Under the pieces are notes generated by a model. That model saw only the letters and a program-made list of their open reading frames with translations. It was not told the origin of the DNA and ran no database searches. A stretch of 38,120 nucleotides of DNA, taken from the NCBI GenBank assembly GCA_964423795.1, contig CAYRGC010000011.1:1-38120 (forward strand). The letters run 5' to 3'. This stretch comes from CAYRGC01 sp964423795. GTDB taxonomy: Bacteria; Patescibacteriota; Gracilibacteria; Peribacterales; Peribacteraceae. Shown piece by piece: positions 29,277-36,650 of the stretch. Position 1 is the first letter of the stretch, and each line of letters starts with the position of its first letter. The position numbers were made by a program, and so were the translations under genes.

Positions 29277-29657
29277 ATGAACGAACAGCAGAGTTTCGTC
29301 TGCAGCTACTCGCTCGACGCCATCGATGACGCGCGCCAGGATCTCGAGATGGCGGAGGATCAGGGCGAATTCGGTGAGGCGGAAAGCCTCGCGAATGACT
29401 TGCGCGGGAAGTTCTCGAGACTGTTCACGGGGCCGTTCTCCCCCGAGAAGGCCCCGGCGATCGTGTACTACTTCAAGGCGCGCATCCGCGACATTCTCCG
29501 TCTCGACGAGGGCGATGACATGGACTACGACATGGCCGACGACCGCCTGCTCAACGAGCCCGAGGACGATGAGGTGAATCGTCACCCGTCCGAATTGGGG
29601 CATTTTGAATTCCTCGACCCCCTGGAAGAGTTCCAAGACTGGCGGTCATCGCTTTGA
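29277..29657 (+). CDS. Hypothetical acidic protein, 126 residues
   Basis: I do not recognise this protein. It is strongly acidic and helical at the N-terminus (SYSLDAIDDARQDLEMAEDQ, GEAESLANDLRGKFSRLFTG), with a following mixed part (APAIVYYFKARIRDILRLDE) and a very acidic tail (GDDMDYDMADDRLLNEPEDD). There is no signal peptide, so it may be a cytoplasmic partner protein, and the acidic stretches could mimic nucleic acid. The ATG at 29277 follows TACAGT (29253-29258) by 18 nt. It precedes the RlmI-like gene by 45 nt on the same strand but is divergent from uppP. Confidence 0.7.
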   Translation: MNEQQSFVCSYSLDAIDDARQDLEMAEDQGEFGEAESLANDLRGKFSRLFTGPFSPEKAPAIVYYFKARIRDILRLDEGDDMDYDMADDRLLNEPEDDEVNRHPSELGHFEFLDPLEEFQDWRSSL

Positions 29658-29687
29658 TTTCGGCTTCCCTCAGACGAGAAGTCTCGG

Positions 29688-29693
29688 TAGACT
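29688..29693 (+). promoter_or_regulatory. -10 box (TAGACT) of the RlmI-like gene
   Basis: TAGACT ends 9 nt before the ATG at 29703; the short spacer is CTCGTCTC-like and has no ribosome-binding site. Confidence 0.45.
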
Positions 29694-29702
29694 CCTCGTC
29701 TC

Positions 29703-30884
29703 ATGGGTTACCCCGTCCTCACCATCGCCGCAGGCAAGGAAGCGCACCTGAAGAACCGCCACCATGCGATCTTCCGCGCGGCCGTGGGGCGCTTCCCCCA
29801 GGGCGCCGAGGACGGCGCGATCGTGGAGGTCCGGTCCTCGACGGGCGAATTCCTCTGCTACGCCACCTGGAACGCCCAGGCCTACATCTGCGCGCGCGCG
29901 ATCGCGTTCGAGGAAGGGGATCCGATGGAGCAGGTGCGCCGCGCGATCGAGCGCGCCGTGCGGCTTCGCGAGCGGTTTTTCGACCACGCGGAGACGACGG
30001 CCTACCGCCTCGTGAACGCGGAAGGGGACATGCTTCCCGGCCTCGTCGTGGACCGTTACGGCGATACCCTCGCCATCCAGTGCACGACGCTCGGCATCGA
30101 CAAGATGAAGTCCTGGGTCACGGACGTCCTCCTGGAGGTCACCGGCCTCGCGAAGATCTTCGAGAAGTCCACCGGCACCGCGCGCAAGAAGGAAGGTCTT
30201 CCTCCGGCGGAAGGCTGGATCCGCGGCGGCGGCGAGACGCGCATTCCCGTCGTCGAGCGGGGGCTCAAATTCCTGATCGAGCTCTCCGGCAGCCAGAAGA
30301 CGGGTCTCTTCCTCGACCAGCGCGAGATGCGTTCCCTGGTGCGTTCGCTTGCCAAGGGGCGCCGGGTCCTCGATTGTTGCAGTTACGTCGGCGGGTTCTC
30401 GCTCTCGGCCCTTCTCGGTGGCGCCCTCTCGGCGGACGCCGTGGATTACGACGCCGCCGCGCTCGCGCGCTCGCGCGAACACGTGAAGGAGAACGGGGTC
30501 GATGACGAGCTCTTCAGCGCGTACGCGGAGGACGTGTTCCAGTTCCTGCGCCGCCGCCCCGCCCCGCGCCCGTACGATTTCATCGTCCTCGATCCGCCTG
30601 CCTTCGCCAAGCGCAGCTCGGATATCGAGCAGGCGAAACGCGCGTACACCGATCTCAACCGCCTCGCGATGGAGATGCTCCCCGCGGGCAGCCTCCTGCT
30701 CACGTGCTCGTGCTCGTTCCATGTCGATCCCCAGATGTTCCAGACGATCGTGTTCCACGCGGCGCGCCAGGCCAAGCGTTCGGTGCGCATCCTGCAGCGT
30801 CACCGCCAGGCGATCGACCACCCCGTGAACCTGTTCCATCCCGAAGTCGACTATCTCAAAAGTCTCCTGCTCTGGGTGGAGTGA
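29703..30884 (+). CDS. 23S rRNA (cytosine-C5)-methyltransferase, RlmI-like
   Basis: RlmI methylates C1962 of 23S rRNA. The 393-residue protein has an N-terminal PUA domain (YPVLTIAAGKEAHLKNRHHA), a linker domain (FFDHAETTAYRLVNAEGDML) and a C-terminal Rossmann methyltransferase: LPGLVVDRYGDTLAIQ, ELSGSQKTGLFLDQREMRSL, GRRVLDCCSYVGGFSLSALL (SAM-binding), DFIVLDPPAFAKRSSDIEQA (the DPP motif) and LLTCSCSFHVDPQMFQTIVF with the catalytic-type Cys. This order and length fit RlmI (YccW) well; the exact target base is inferred from the family. Its stop is 21 nt from the convergent small membrane gene. Confidence 0.93.
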   Translation: MGYPVLTIAAGKEAHLKNRHHAIFRAAVGRFPQGAEDGAIVEVRSSTGEFLCYATWNAQAYICARAIAFEEGDPMEQVRRAIERAVRLRERFFDHAETTAYRLVNAEGDMLPGLVVDRYGDTLAIQCTTLGIDKMKSWVTDVLLEVTGLAKIFEKSTGTARKKEGLPPAEGWIRGGGETRIPVVERGLKFLIELSGSQKTGLFLDQREMRSLVRSLAKGRRVLDCCSYVGGFSLSALLGGALSADAVDYDAAALARSREHVKENGVDDELFSAYAEDVFQFLRRRPAPRPYDFIVLDPPAFAKRSSDIEQAKRAYTDLNRLAMEMLPAGSLLLTCSCSFHVDPQMFQTIVFHAARQAKRSVRILQRHRQAIDHPVNLFHPEVDYLKSLLLWVE

Positions 30885-30905
30885 GGACGGGGACTCCGTC
30901 GGAAA

Positions 30906-31262
30906 TCAGGGGCCGAAGTGGAAGTTCCGCAGGAACGCATAGAACAATCCGATGAGGACGACCCACGCGCACAGCACCGCGATGGCATAGCGGTTCGCCT
31001 GGCTCGCCTTCGTGGGAAGCTTCTCCTTCCAGCAGAAGTAGAAGAACGCGTCCGCGATGAGCAGGTTGAGGAAGAGGAGCGGGATCACCATCCATTTCTC
31101 CGACGCGGTGAGCGGCGCGTCATGCTTGTTTCGGCGCTCCACCTTGTCGGCGACGAGGACGATGCAGAGGTTCACGAGCATCGCGATCACGCCGAGCGGC
31201 AGCGTCCGGATGAGCAGGAGTTCCAGGAGAATCAGGACGATGTAGCGGAGCTTCATGGGCAT
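30906..31262 (-). CDS. Small membrane protein, 118 residues
   Basis: The product has an N-terminal hydrophobic pair (RYIVLILLELLLIRTLPLGV and IAMLVNLCIVLVADKVER), then a charged stretch (NKHDAPLTASEKWM), then two further helices (VIPLLFLNLLIADAFFYFCW and YAIAVLCAWVVLIGLFYAFL), so about four helices in all. I do not recognise a family. The start is ATG 31262 (MPMKL), because TAGCAT (31275-31270) ends 7 nt upstream; an internal ATG at 31256 is an alternative. It is divergent from the DUF488 gene and shares its promoter region. No function is assigned. Confidence 0.75.
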   Translation of the reverse strand: MPMKLRYIVLILLELLLIRTLPLGVIAMLVNLCIVLVADKVERRNKHDAPLTASEKWMVIPLLFLNLLIADAFFYFCWKEKLPTKASQANRYAIAVLCAWVVLIGLFYAFLRNFHFGP

Positions 31263-31269
31263 ATGCCGC

Positions 31270-31275
31270 ATGCTA
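31270..31275 (-). promoter_or_regulatory. -10 box (TAGCAT) of the small membrane protein gene
   Basis: TAGCAT on the minus strand ends 7 nt before ATG 31262, and decides between the two close ATG codons. Confidence 0.5.
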
Positions 31276-31343
31276 TCCCTCCGCGCGGCCCGAGCAACGC
31301 CGACGTCTTGCAAGGAAAGGACTTCGGTGACGTCTTCGGCTGC

Positions 31344-31751
31344 GTGGCGGGACCCGTCCTCTACACCGTCGGCCACTCCACCCGTCCGTTCGACGAGTTC
31401 GTCGCCCTGCTCGCGTCCGCCGGCATTACCTTCGTCGCGGACGTCCGCGCCGTCCCCAGGAGCCGGTTCCATCCCCAGTACAACCGCTCCTTTCTGGAAG
31501 GGCGTCTTCCCCTGCGGTACCGCTGGATGGGGGAGAGTCTGGGCGGTAAGAACGCCAAGCTGATCCCGCCGGAGACGTTCGCGGCGGGCATTCGGGAACT
31601 TCTGACGCTCGCGGAGACGGAGACCGTGGCGGTCCTCTGTTCGGAGCGATCGCCGACGCCCACGAAAAGCCGGCCGGCCGGATGTCATCGCTGGTACGCG
31701 ATCACGCCCGCGCTGGAGGCGGAAGGGGCGGCGGTCCGGCACCTCGTCTGA
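31344..31751 (+). CDS. DUF488 protein
   Basis: DUF488 proteins are small and widespread; their role is not known. The core begins VLYTVGHSTRPFDEFVALLA, continues ITFVADVRAVPRSRFHPQYN (the DVR..P.S motif) and LEGRLPLRYRWMGESLGG, and ends with a Cys-rich part (VAVLCSERSPTPTKSRPAGC, then HRWYAITP). GTG 31344 begins the family core and is my choice; an in-frame ATG at 31263 would add 27 atypical residues and would abut the divergent gene. No clear -10 box precedes either start, so the start is uncertain. The ending with CH resembles the pair of cysteines that DUF488 members often carry. Confidence 0.8.
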   Translation: MAGPVLYTVGHSTRPFDEFVALLASAGITFVADVRAVPRSRFHPQYNRSFLEGRLPLRYRWMGESLGGKNAKLIPPETFAAGIRELLTLAETETVAVLCSERSPTPTKSRPAGCHRWYAITPALEAEGAAVRHLV

Positions 31752-31754
31752 GGC

Positions 31755-31784
31755 TTGCCCGCGACCGGGCATCCTCCGTAGAGT
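31755..31784 (+). promoter_or_regulatory. Promoter of the 162-residue membrane protein gene
   Basis: TTGCCC (31755-31760) and TAGAGT (31779-31784) are 18 nt apart. The leader to ATG 31808 is 23 nt and C-rich (GTCCTTCCCCCTTCCC at its end). Confidence 0.55.
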
Positions 31785-31807
31785 GAGGGGTGTCCTTCCC
31801 CCTTCCC

Positions 31808-32296
31808 ATGAACACTCCCCACCACGGCAACGACCTGGGTACCGAGTTCACCGCCCAGATGGGCAAGCTCGAACATTGGATGGAGCCCCTCTTCGCCAAG
31901 TTCCCGCACGTACCGGAGAACGGTCGCAAGACGCTGGCGTCCATCGCGCCGTGGCTTGCCCTCATCTTCGGCGTCCTCGGCGTGTTCGCCATGGTAACGC
32001 TCGGGTTCTTCAGCCTGCTCTTCTCGCCGTTCATCCTCCTCAGCGGCGGCGGAGCGGGACTACTCATGTTCGTCGCGATGGCCGTCGGACTCATCGGCTC
32101 GATCCTCGATCTCCTCGCCTTCGGCCCGCTCCGTTCGCGCCGCAAGAAGGGCTGGAACTACCTGTTCTACGGTTCCATCCTGGGCGCCGTCTCGACGATC
32201 CTGGGGGTCCTCCTGGGCGATTCGTCGATCGCGAGCCTGCTCTTCGCCGTCGTCGGTCTCTGGCTCCTCTTCGAGATCCGTCCCCAGTACCGCTGA
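31808..32296 (+). CDS. Membrane protein, 162 residues
   Basis: I do not recognise the family. A hydrophilic N-terminus of about 40 residues (NTPHHGNDLGTEFTAQMGKL) is followed by a segment that may lie along the membrane and about four helices (IAPWLALIFGVLGVFAMVTL, SPFILLSGGGAGLLMFVAMA, YLFYGSILGAVSTILGVLLG, ASLLFAVVGLWLLFEIRPQY). The last ends at Tyr-Arg. The loop RSRRKKGW between helices is strongly basic, so it should face the cytoplasm. It has its own promoter and a C/T-rich leader; the deacetylase gene follows 45 nt later with a separate promoter. Confidence 0.75.
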   Translation: MNTPHHGNDLGTEFTAQMGKLEHWMEPLFAKFPHVPENGRKTLASIAPWLALIFGVLGVFAMVTLGFFSLLFSPFILLSGGGAGLLMFVAMAVGLIGSILDLLAFGPLRSRRKKGWNYLFYGSILGAVSTILGVLLGDSSIASLLFAVVGLWLLFEIRPQYR

Positions 32297-32304
32297 AGCC
32301 GACG

Positions 32305-32334
32305 TTGTCCGCCCCGGCTCCTCGCGGGTAGAGT
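32305..32334 (+). promoter_or_regulatory. Promoter of the polysaccharide deacetylase gene (leaderless)
   Basis: TTGTCC (32305-32310) and TAGAGT (32329-32334) are 18 nt apart, and the ATG at 32342 begins 7 nt after the -10 box, so the transcript should start at the ATG. Confidence 0.6.
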
Positions 32335-32341
32335 GGGCATC

Positions 32342-33259
32342 ATGCGTCGATTCGTCCTCACCGCCGTCCTCTTCGTCGCCGCCGTCGGCACCGTCGGCAG
32401 GCTCGATCCCACGGGGATGGTCAGTGCCCGTTGGCCCGCCCCGAAAGCGGCTTCCTCCTCGGTCCGGCCCGGGATCCCGCTCCGTGACGATCGTGCGGCA
32501 GCGACGTCCGTTTCTTCCCGCAGAGCCTCTTCCGCGGCTTCCTCCTCCTCCGCGTTCTCGTCGGCGCTCCCGCCCGATCCCGCCCGATTGGCCGGGCTCA
32601 AGGTGCCCATCCTCGTCTATCACCACATCCGCGACGCCAAGCCGTATCCCAAGACCACCTGGAGCTGGAAGATGTCGGTGACGCCCTCCGTTTTCGAGCG
32701 TCAGCTGCAATGGATCCAGGACCACGGCTACACCACGGTCGATCTCACAACCCTCGCGGCCATCTTCAAGGGGCAGATCCGGGGTCCGGAGAAGCCGATC
32801 GTGATCACGTTCGACGACAACAACCTCACACAGTACGACGTGGCGCTTCCGATGCTCGAGAAGCGGCATCAGCTGGCCGTGTTCTACCTGATCACGAATC
32901 ATCTCTCCAACAAGGGGATGATCGATACCGAACGCGCGAAGGATCTGCACGCCCGCGGACAGGACGTGGAGTCCCACACGATCTCCCATCGCGTGCTCAC
33001 GGCATTGCCCGGAAACGAGATCGACCGCGAGCTCAAGGAGAGCAGAAAGACCCTCGAGGACCTCCTCGGGAAGCAGGTGCTGCACGTGGCCTATCCCGGA
33101 ACGTCCCATAACAAGACCGTGCGCGAGAAGACGACCGCCGCAGGCTACGTCACGGGCACGATCATGGACCCTCGTCCGGCGACCGCCCAGGACGACCTGC
33201 TCAAGCTGCCCCGGATCATGATGACGGACGACACGAATTTAGAAAAAGTCCTTCCGTAG
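32342..33259 (+). CDS. Exported polysaccharide deacetylase (NodB-like, CE4)
   Basis: CE4 enzymes remove acetyl groups from glycans such as peptidoglycan, chitin or poly-GlcNAc. The 305-residue protein has a signal or anchor segment (RRFVLTAVLFVAAVGTVGRL), a Ser/Ala-rich linker (RASSAASSSSAFSSALPPDP), then the NodB domain: VPILVYHHIRDAKPYPKTTW, KPIVITFDDNNLTQYDVALP (TFDD motif, first Asp catalytic), VESHTISHRVL (the metal H-x3-H pair) and HVAYPGTSHNKTV. The FDD-N variant resembles WbmS/PgaB-type enzymes. The start is the ATG at 32342; the GTG nine bases upstream is less likely because the promoter is fixed there. It may trim envelope glycans. Confidence 0.92.
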   Translation: MRRFVLTAVLFVAAVGTVGRLDPTGMVSARWPAPKAASSSVRPGIPLRDDRAAATSVSSRRASSAASSSSAFSSALPPDPARLAGLKVPILVYHHIRDAKPYPKTTWSWKMSVTPSVFERQLQWIQDHGYTTVDLTTLAAIFKGQIRGPEKPIVITFDDNNLTQYDVALPMLEKRHQLAVFYLITNHLSNKGMIDTERAKDLHARGQDVESHTISHRVLTALPGNEIDRELKESRKTLEDLLGKQVLHVAYPGTSHNKTVREKTTAAGYVTGTIMDPRPATAQDDLLKLPRIMMTDDTNLEKVLP

Positions 33260-33413
33260 ATCTATTCAAGTAGTTTTGCATCCTAACTATCAGTAGTCTG
33301 ATGCAGATGAATGAGGGCGCAATATCATGCAAGAGGAGGGAATTTTGTTTTCCTGCTTTTTTGAAAAAGTATTTTCAAGAAGCTTCCCGTTAAGATCGTG
33401 TATCTTCCTGGTT
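33260..33413. other. A/T-rich gap before the Ada/Ogt-type gene
   Basis: The region is clearly less G+C-rich than its surroundings. It holds no gene I can support. Near its right end TAAGAT (33391) and TATCTT (33401-33406) are candidate -10 boxes; TATCTT ends 7 nt before the ATG at 33414. An open frame begins at 33327, but its extra residues do not match the family. Confidence 0.5.
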
Positions 33414-33947
33414 ATGATCCAGGGTGACAGGTTTTCCACATTCGGCATCGGAGAATATCCGCTCTGCGCCATCTCAGAATGCTCATTAGGATCAATCCTA
33501 GTTGCTGCGACGGCAGTGGGCGTCTGCAGTGTCATGTTCGGTGACGATCCTCAAATGTTTCTTCATGAGTTGGAGAGAAGTTTTCCGCATATGAACTTTA
33601 GAGAAGGCGACCGGCGATTCCAGAAAGTGGTGGACCGTGTCGTTAGGTTCGTCGAACGCCCCACGAAGACCTGGGATCTTCCTCTCGATATTCACGGTAC
33701 CGACTTCCAGCGGCGCGTCTGGCAGGCGCTGATGAAGATCCCCCTCGGTCGCACCGCGAGCTACGCCGAGATCGCGAGAGCGATCGGGCGCCCTTCCGCG
33801 ACGCGCGCGGTCGCGCAGGCGTGCGGGGCGAACAACATCGCCGTGGCTATCCCGTGCCACCGCGTCGTCCGATCCGACGGATCGCTTTCGGGGTACCGGT
33901 GGGGCATCGCGCGCAAAGCCGCGTTGCTGAAGCGCGAGCGCCGCTGA
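33414..33947 (+). CDS. Methylated-DNA--protein-cysteine methyltransferase (Ada C-terminal/Ogt type)
   Basis: This protein takes the methyl group from O6-methylguanine onto its own Cys. The 177 residues have an N-terminal ribonuclease-like domain (CSLGSILVAATAVGVCSVMF, GDDPQMFLHELERSFPHMNF) and the C-terminal catalytic domain with LPLDIHGTDFQRRVWQALMK, GRTASYAEIARAIGRPSATR, AVAQACGANNIAVAIPCHRV (PCHRV active site) and SGYRWGIARKAALLKRERR. This is the C-terminal half of Ada, without the Ada metal-binding N-terminal and AraC domains. The first part of the gene is A/T-rich, the last half is G+C-rich like its neighbours, a sharp mosaic. The start follows TATCTT by 7 nt. Confidence 0.93.
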   Translation: MIQGDRFSTFGIGEYPLCAISECSLGSILVAATAVGVCSVMFGDDPQMFLHELERSFPHMNFREGDRRFQKVVDRVVRFVERPTKTWDLPLDIHGTDFQRRVWQALMKIPLGRTASYAEIARAIGRPSATRAVAQACGANNIAVAIPCHRVVRSDGSLSGYRWGIARKAALLKRERR

Positions 33948-33980
33948 CGGGAGGCGTTGTGCGGGCGGGGGGAGCGGATC

Positions 33981-33986
33981 TACCAT
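33981..33986 (+). promoter_or_regulatory. -10 box (TACCAT) of the 147-residue membrane protein gene
   Basis: TACCAT ends 8 nt before ATG 33995, which supports this start over the overlapping ATG at 33984 in another frame. Confidence 0.45.
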
Positions 33987-33994
33987 GGCGGGCA

Positions 33995-34438
33995 ATGCGC
34001 CGTTTCCTCGCGTCGGCTTGGTATCCCTTCTGCGTGTGCCTCGATCTCGCGATCGCGACCGCCGTCGCCTTCGTGCTTCTCGGTCCCTCCGGGGCCGATA
34101 TCGGGAACGGGGAAATCCAGCGGATCGTCGCGCTCGCCGCCTGGGGCGTCGGTCCGGTTTTCGCCGTGCTGACGTTCCTGCTGATCGGCGTCCTCAATCT
34201 GCTTCGGCGCTTGTTGCGCATGCGCAAGGCCGCATGGCTGCATCCGCTCGTCGTGCTCTTCGGCATCGCCCCGTCGCTCGTCTTCGCGTGGGTGCTGCTC
34301 GATGAGCCGCGCTACACGCCGATCGCCCGCGCGGTGATCGATTTCGGCGCGCGCGAGCTGCTCTGGGGCACGCTCGTCGCCTCGCTGATCGCTCTCGTCA
34401 TCGGATTCCCCGCCTTCCTCCCCGAACGCAAGCGATGA
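33995..34438 (+). CDS. Membrane protein, 147 residues
   Basis: The 147 residues have about four helices (ASAWYPFCVCLDLAIATAVA, RIVALAAWGVGPVFAVLTFL with LIGVLNLL, HPLVVLFGIAPSLVFAWVLL, LLWGTLVASLIALVIGFPAF) and a basic loop (RRLLRMRKAAW). I do not recognise a family. The stop overlaps the ATG of the next gene by 4 nt (ATGA), so the pair should be translated together and may work together at the membrane. A -10 box ends 8 nt before the start. Confidence 0.78.
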   Translation: MRRFLASAWYPFCVCLDLAIATAVAFVLLGPSGADIGNGEIQRIVALAAWGVGPVFAVLTFLLIGVLNLLRRLLRMRKAAWLHPLVVLFGIAPSLVFAWVLLDEPRYTPIARAVIDFGARELLWGTLVASLIALVIGFPAFLPERKR

Positions 34439-35760
34439 AAAAGAGCGGTCTCCTCCTCGCGCCCCTCTGCTCGCTTCTTCTGGCCGGATGCCTTGGCGAC
34501 GTGATGGAGATCTTCTGCGAGGCGAGCCCCGATTCCGATCATTGCTACCAGGCCGCCGCGGTGCAGGAAGCGGAGCCCGACACTTGCGAGAAGATCGCGG
34601 GCGAGGGCTTCAAGGGCTCCAATCCGCCCAGGGACAAATGCTTTCTCCAAATCGCCGGCAATACGGGTGATCCGACAGCCTGTGACGGCGTCGAAGGGGG
34701 GTTCATGAGCTATTCGAAGGAGGAATGCCTCGCGGGCGCGTTCAAGAACCACACGGCGGAGGATTGCGCGACGGCCGACGACGAGATGAAGTGCCGGGCC
34801 GGCTGGGCGAGGAACGGCAAAGGTTGCGGCGGCGAGTACGTGTGGAACGCCGCGAGCGGCGCCTGCGAGATGCCCAAGGCGCAGCCCGCGGAGACGGAGA
34901 ATCCCTTCGAGACCGACGCGGTGAAGGAGGACCTCAAGACCATCGGCGACGCCGGCAAGAGCGGCTACGTTAGGCTCCTCGATTGGGACATCGAGCACGA
35001 GGCGGATCCCGCCCGGAAAGCTGGCCTCGAGAAGTACAAGGAATTCCTGGAGAAGTCCGGCGAAAAGCTCGACGAGGTCGCGACGACCTTCGAGAAGCTC
35101 CAGGAGCTCAAGAAGATCTTTGTGGACAGCTACGATCCCAAGGACGCCGTCGAGAACATGTCGGCGGGTTCCATCCTCGCCCCCGGGTTCTTCGATCGCC
35201 TGAAGGAGAAGCTGGCCGGCGCCGACGTGCCCGGCGAGCGGGACAAGGCCGAGGACGCGCTCACGGTCTATGGGAAGATGCTCGAGCGGCAGAAGGACAA
35301 CGACTTCCTGCAGCAAAGCCGGCTCACCCGCGTGACGGACACCCTCGTCGGCAAGGCCAAGGACGAGGCGACGGGCAGGCTCAAGGAGTCGGTGGAGGAC
35401 ATCGCCAAGACGGTCGCCGGGGACGCCTTCGCCGCGGTCGGTATCGTGGACCACGCGCTCACCTCCTTCCAGGAGCAGGCGAAGAAGGAGATGTTCGTGG
35501 GCCTCGCCGCCGCCTACAACCGTCAGCGCGACTCGATCGCCCTGGCGCATCCCGACTGGTCGGGCGAGCAGATCCACAAGGCGACGGTCGAGAACGTGAA
35601 GGCCAATCCCTACGAGGACGTGCCGAATTCCGGCTTCGTGAAGTACGGGAACATCCTCGAGAACGGGGATTGCAAGGACGCCGGCGAGAACCCGCTCTGC
35701 ATCGATAACCGCGTCTTCTGGATCGCGATGGACAAGACCTACCTGGTCACCCATAAGTAA
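34435..35760 (+). CDS. Cysteine-rich lipoprotein with helical repeats, 441 residues
   Basis: A lipoprotein signal is clear: MKKSGLLLAPLCSLLLAGC (lipobox LAGC). The next about 130 residues hold paired cysteines in repeat-like units (FCEASPDSDHC, TCEKIAGEGFKGSNPPRDKC, ACDGVEGGFMSYSKEEC, DCATADDEMKC), like the second cysteine-repeat protein at 9.3 kb. The rest is an alpha-helical, charged region (LEKYKEFLEKSGEKLDEVAT, FEKLQELKKIFVDSYDPKDA, DRLKEKLAGADVPGERDKAE) and a C-terminal part that ends with two Cys (NGDCKDAGENPLC). I do not know the function. It probably lies on the outer face of the membrane. Its start overlaps the membrane-protein stop, pointing to a two-gene unit. Confidence 0.82.
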   Translation: MKKSGLLLAPLCSLLLAGCLGDVMEIFCEASPDSDHCYQAAAVQEAEPDTCEKIAGEGFKGSNPPRDKCFLQIAGNTGDPTACDGVEGGFMSYSKEECLAGAFKNHTAEDCATADDEMKCRAGWARNGKGCGGEYVWNAASGACEMPKAQPAETENPFETDAVKEDLKTIGDAGKSGYVRLLDWDIEHEADPARKAGLEKYKEFLEKSGEKLDEVATTFEKLQELKKIFVDSYDPKDAVENMSAGSILAPGFFDRLKEKLAGADVPGERDKAEDALTVYGKMLERQKDNDFLQQSRLTRVTDTLVGKAKDEATGRLKESVEDIAKTVAGDAFAAVGIVDHALTSFQEQAKKEMFVGLAAAYNRQRDSIALAHPDWSGEQIHKATVENVKANPYEDVPNSGFVKYGNILENGDCKDAGENPLCIDNRVFWIAMDKTYLVTHK

Positions 35761-35816
35761 CGAAGTAAGGCTCGGCACGGGTGGACGTCTTCTCCTGTGT
35801 CTTTCCCCCGATTCTC

Positions 35817-36050
35817 ATGAAGAAACTCACCTGCAAGGAAATGGGCGGCCCGTGCGACGCCGTCTTCACCGGCGAGACCTCCGGCGATATCGCCGCGGCC
35901 GCGACGAAGCACATCGAGGAACTCGCGAAAACGGATCCCCGTCACCAGAAGACCTACGACGAGATGGCCGCGATCGCCGCGTCTCCCGACCGGCACGACG
36001 CCTGGAAGAAGGATTTCCAGAAGCGGTTCGATTCGGCTCCGGAGGCTTGA
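35817..36050 (+). CDS. DUF1059 small protein, 77 residues
   Basis: The protein matches DUF1059: MKKLTCKEMGGPCDAVFTGE has the C-x(6)-C pair and the G-x-T start of the family, followed by DIAAAATKHIEELAKTDPRH and a helical tail (YDEMAAIAASPDRHDAWKKD, ending FQKRFDSAPEA). The function of this small family is unknown. It follows the cysteine-rich lipoprotein by 56 nt on the same strand and might be co-transcribed; the C-rich leader (CTTTCCCCCGATTCTC) has no ribosome-binding site. It converges on the next gene with 1 nt between the stops. Confidence 0.85.
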   Translation: MKKLTCKEMGGPCDAVFTGETSGDIAAAATKHIEELAKTDPRHQKTYDEMAAIAASPDRHDAWKKDFQKRFDSAPEA

Positions 36051-36051
36051 A

Positions 36052-36405
36052 TCAGCGCTTGCGGCGCACGGCGCGCCGGCGCGCCGTGCGCTCGCGTTTC
36101 ACGGTGACGTGCACCGGTTCGCGATGGCGCACCACGTAGAGGGCGTGGAAGCTGAAGCCCGCGAGCACGAGCAGCATGCCCACCACGATCGGGCCGGTAT
36201 CGTCGTCGTTCAGGATGTCCGCGGCGAAGTGGCCGTTCACCTGCGTGAGTTCCTCGCCGCTCTCCACCTCGATCCGCGTAAGGCCGACCGGCTGCAGCTT
36301 CGCCTGGAGCAGGTTTTTCGTGCTCATGACGGTCACGAGGATGCCGGTCACCAGGAAGGCGGCCGTGACGAAGCGATGGAGGCGATGCGGGTGTGTATTT
36401 GACAT
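36052..36405 (-). CDS. Small membrane protein, 117 residues
   Basis: The product has a first helix (FVTAAFLVTGILVTVMST), an external loop of about 45 residues (NLLQAKLQPVGLTRIEVESG), a second helix (GPIVVGMLLVLAGFSFHALY) and a very basic tail (VKRERTARRRAVRRKR). The tail should lie in the cytoplasm and could bind nucleic acid or phospholipid. I do not recognise a family. The ATG at 36405 lies in an A/T-rich stretch that holds a promoter: TTGTTA (36439-36434), 16 nt, TATAAA (36417-36412), then 6 nt to the ATG. tRNA-Glu(TTC) lies upstream on the same strand. Confidence 0.78.
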   Translation of the reverse strand: MSNTHPHRLHRFVTAAFLVTGILVTVMSTKNLLQAKLQPVGLTRIEVESGEELTQVNGHFAADILNDDDTGPIVVGMLLVLAGFSFHALYVVRHREPVHVTVKRERTARRRAVRRKR

Positions 36406-36411
36406 AATTCA

Positions 36412-36439
36412 TTTATATTGTATCAAATACTATTAACAA
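36412..36439 (-). promoter_or_regulatory. Promoter of the 117-residue membrane protein gene
   Basis: On the minus strand TTGTTA and TATAAA are 16 nt apart in an A/T-rich island; the ATG follows 6 nt later. Confidence 0.5.
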
Positions 36440-36471
36440 CCGCAAGCGGCTTCTGTGAGGGGTCAGACGGT

Positions 36472-36546
36472 TGGCAGCCCCACGGGGAGTCGAACCCCGC
36501 TTAACGGATTGAAAACCCGCTGTCCTAACCGATAGACGATGGGGCC
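36472..36546 (-). tRNA. tRNA-Glu (anticodon TTC), CCA encoded
   Basis: Read on the minus strand, the gene begins GGCCCCATCGTCTATCGG and ends CCCCGTGGGGCTGCCA. The anticodon stem GCGGG/TCCGT encloses TTTTCAA, giving anticodon TTC. The T arm is intact and CCA is encoded. The body is almost identical to the tRNA-Glu(CTC) gene at 11.3 kb, including the G1-U72 pair; differences are mainly in the anticodon arm and D loop. TATACT (36567-36562) lies 15 nt upstream. Confidence 0.95.
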
Positions 36547-36637
36547 GTATAGCGCTGGCGGAGTATACCCATACCGCCCCCGTCACGAGAAGATCATCCC
36601 CGGTCATTCCGCAATCGTGAAAACCGCTTCAGGAGAG

Positions 36638-36643
36638 TATCAT
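36638..36643 (+). promoter_or_regulatory. -10 box (TATCAT) of the 54-residue membrane protein gene
   Basis: TATCAT ends 7 nt before the ATG at 36651, the leaderless spacing seen elsewhere. Confidence 0.5.
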
Positions 36644-36650
36644 CGGTCTT

